NCBI GenBank assembly: GCA_045644605.1 | Contig: JAZRHB010000041.1 | Coordinates: 1 to 6,124, forward strand | DNA length: 6,124 nt | Direction of reading: 5' to 3' | Source: RGIG4103 sp045644605 | GTDB taxonomy: Bacteria; Bacillota; Clostridia; RUG12999 | Part shown: piece after piece, positions 5,804 to 6,124 of the stretch | Layout: the number at the start of each line of letters is the position of its first letter | Position numbering within the stretch: the first letter of the stretch is position 1 | Program-made: the position numbers and the translations under genes | Notes under the pieces: generated by a model | The model's input: the letters and a program-made list of their open reading frames with translations, nothing else | Databases searched by the model: none | What the model was told of the DNA's origin: nothing

Positions 5804-6124
5804 TATTTATTCTCCATAGTTTTAAGTACGTTATCCGCCGCTACCATTATACCCACTCTGCCGCATTCAAAATCAAGACTGCCCTGCATATATCCTACAT
5901 AAGGCGGTTTTATGGGGGCATCTGCCGAAAGCTCTGTTGTGGAGCCTTGTGTGAATGCACCTGCCGCCATAATAACCTCATCCTCATAACCTGGCATAGC
6001 CCATGGTTCAGGGGTGATATATGCATCAATGGGTGCACCTTTCTGTATACCCTGACAAAAGGCTACAAGAAGGTCTTTATCATTAAACTTAACCGCCTGA
6101 ATTATGTCTCCCCGGAGGGCATCA
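5803..6124 (-). CDS. Methionine gamma-lyase family protein (YnbB / 'aluminum resistance' family), C-terminal part
   Basis: This is the last 106 residues of a gene entering from the right edge; I read its frame by hand to base 6123. An internal ATG at 5997 is not the start, because the frame is open and conserved across it. Recognisable family blocks are LRGDIIQA, FCQGIQKGAPID, then TPEPWAMPGYEDEVIMAAGAF, QGSTTELSADAPIKPPY and YMQGSL. These match the C-terminal end of the PLP-dependent Met_gamma_lyase family (Bacillus YnbB). Members are annotated as methionine gamma-lyase or cystathionine beta-lyase-like, but their true reactions are poorly established. The PLP-binding Lys and most of the active site lie outside the window, so activity cannot be judged. 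The stop shares one base with the ABC-F start, so the two are cotranscribed. Association with the adenosylhomocysteinase further down suggests, without proving, a role with homocysteine or related sulfur amino acids. Confidence 0.9.
   Translation of the reverse strand, partial: DALRGDIIQAVKFNDKDLLVAFCQGIQKGAPIDAYITPEPWAMPGYEDEVIMAAGAFTQGSTTELSADAPIKPPYVGYMQGSLDFECGRVGIMVAADNVLKTMENK

Larger units (their letters stand above)
1..6124 (-). other. Part of a seven-gene, gapless operon
   Basis: All seven genes lie on the minus strand. Junctions from right to left: 1-bp overlap (TAATG, 5803), 14-bp overlap (3896-3909), 8-bp overlap (3028-3035), 2-bp gap (1789-1790), 4-bp overlap (ATGA, 1117-1120) and 4-bp overlap (ATGA, 296-299). 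No junction leaves room for a terminator, riboswitch or conventional promoter outside coding sequence, so a single transcript with translational coupling is the simplest reading. Internal promoters within coding regions cannot be excluded. Confidence 0.8.

Noticed and set aside
1..6124. A hidden novel defence system, mobile element, CRISPR array or riboswitch.
   Set aside because: All of the window is accounted for by recognisable conserved genes with overlapping ends; I saw no direct-repeat arrays, terminal repeats, integrase/transposase or RNA-gene signals.

Overview
This window is one continuous stretch of minus-strand coding DNA: seven genes read from the right edge (about 6124) to the left edge (1), with no intergenic gap longer than 2 bp. 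Both end genes run off the window. By eye the base composition is moderately AT-rich (about 40% GC, not counted). Start sites mostly carry purine-rich Shine-Dalgarno sequences. The methionine gamma-lyase-like (YnbB-type) protein, the YabB-type TrmN6 and the compact Thermotoga/archaeal-type adenosylhomocysteinase together point to a Firmicutes genome, most likely an anaerobic Clostridia lineage. The species cannot be named from the sequence.

Order in the direction of transcription: (1) 3' end of a PLP-dependent methionine gamma-lyase family gene (6124-5803); (2) an ABC-F ATPase with twin ATP-binding domains (5803-3896); (3) ribF, bifunctional riboflavin kinase/FAD synthetase (3909-3028); (4) ahcY-like S-adenosylhomocysteine hydrolase (3035-1791); (5) trmN6/yabB-like tRNA adenine-N6 methyltransferase (1788-1117); (6) rsmI, the 16S rRNA C1402 2'-O-methyltransferase (1120-296); (7) 5' end of a DUF1624/HGSNAT-like membrane acyltransferase (299-1). 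Consecutive genes overlap by 1, 14, 8, -2 (a 2-bp gap), 4 and 4 bp, so this is very probably one translationally coupled operon. Its promoter and terminator lie outside the window.

The genes share a loose theme. Two SAM-dependent RNA methyltransferases act on the translation apparatus. A hydrolase clears the SAH they produce. A PLP enzyme family that acts on sulfur amino acids sits upstream, where homocysteine could be a substrate. An ABC-F protein probably acts on the ribosome. RibF supplies flavin cofactors and the last gene belongs to the cell envelope, so the operon is partly housekeeping.

I see no mobile element, CRISPR array, RNA gene, riboswitch or phage-like system, and no evidence of a novel defence system. 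The most interesting point is the adenosylhomocysteinase. It is the short Thermotoga/archaeal type with changed residues in the nucleoside pocket, so its real substrate (S-adenosyl- or S-inosyl-homocysteine) is an open question.
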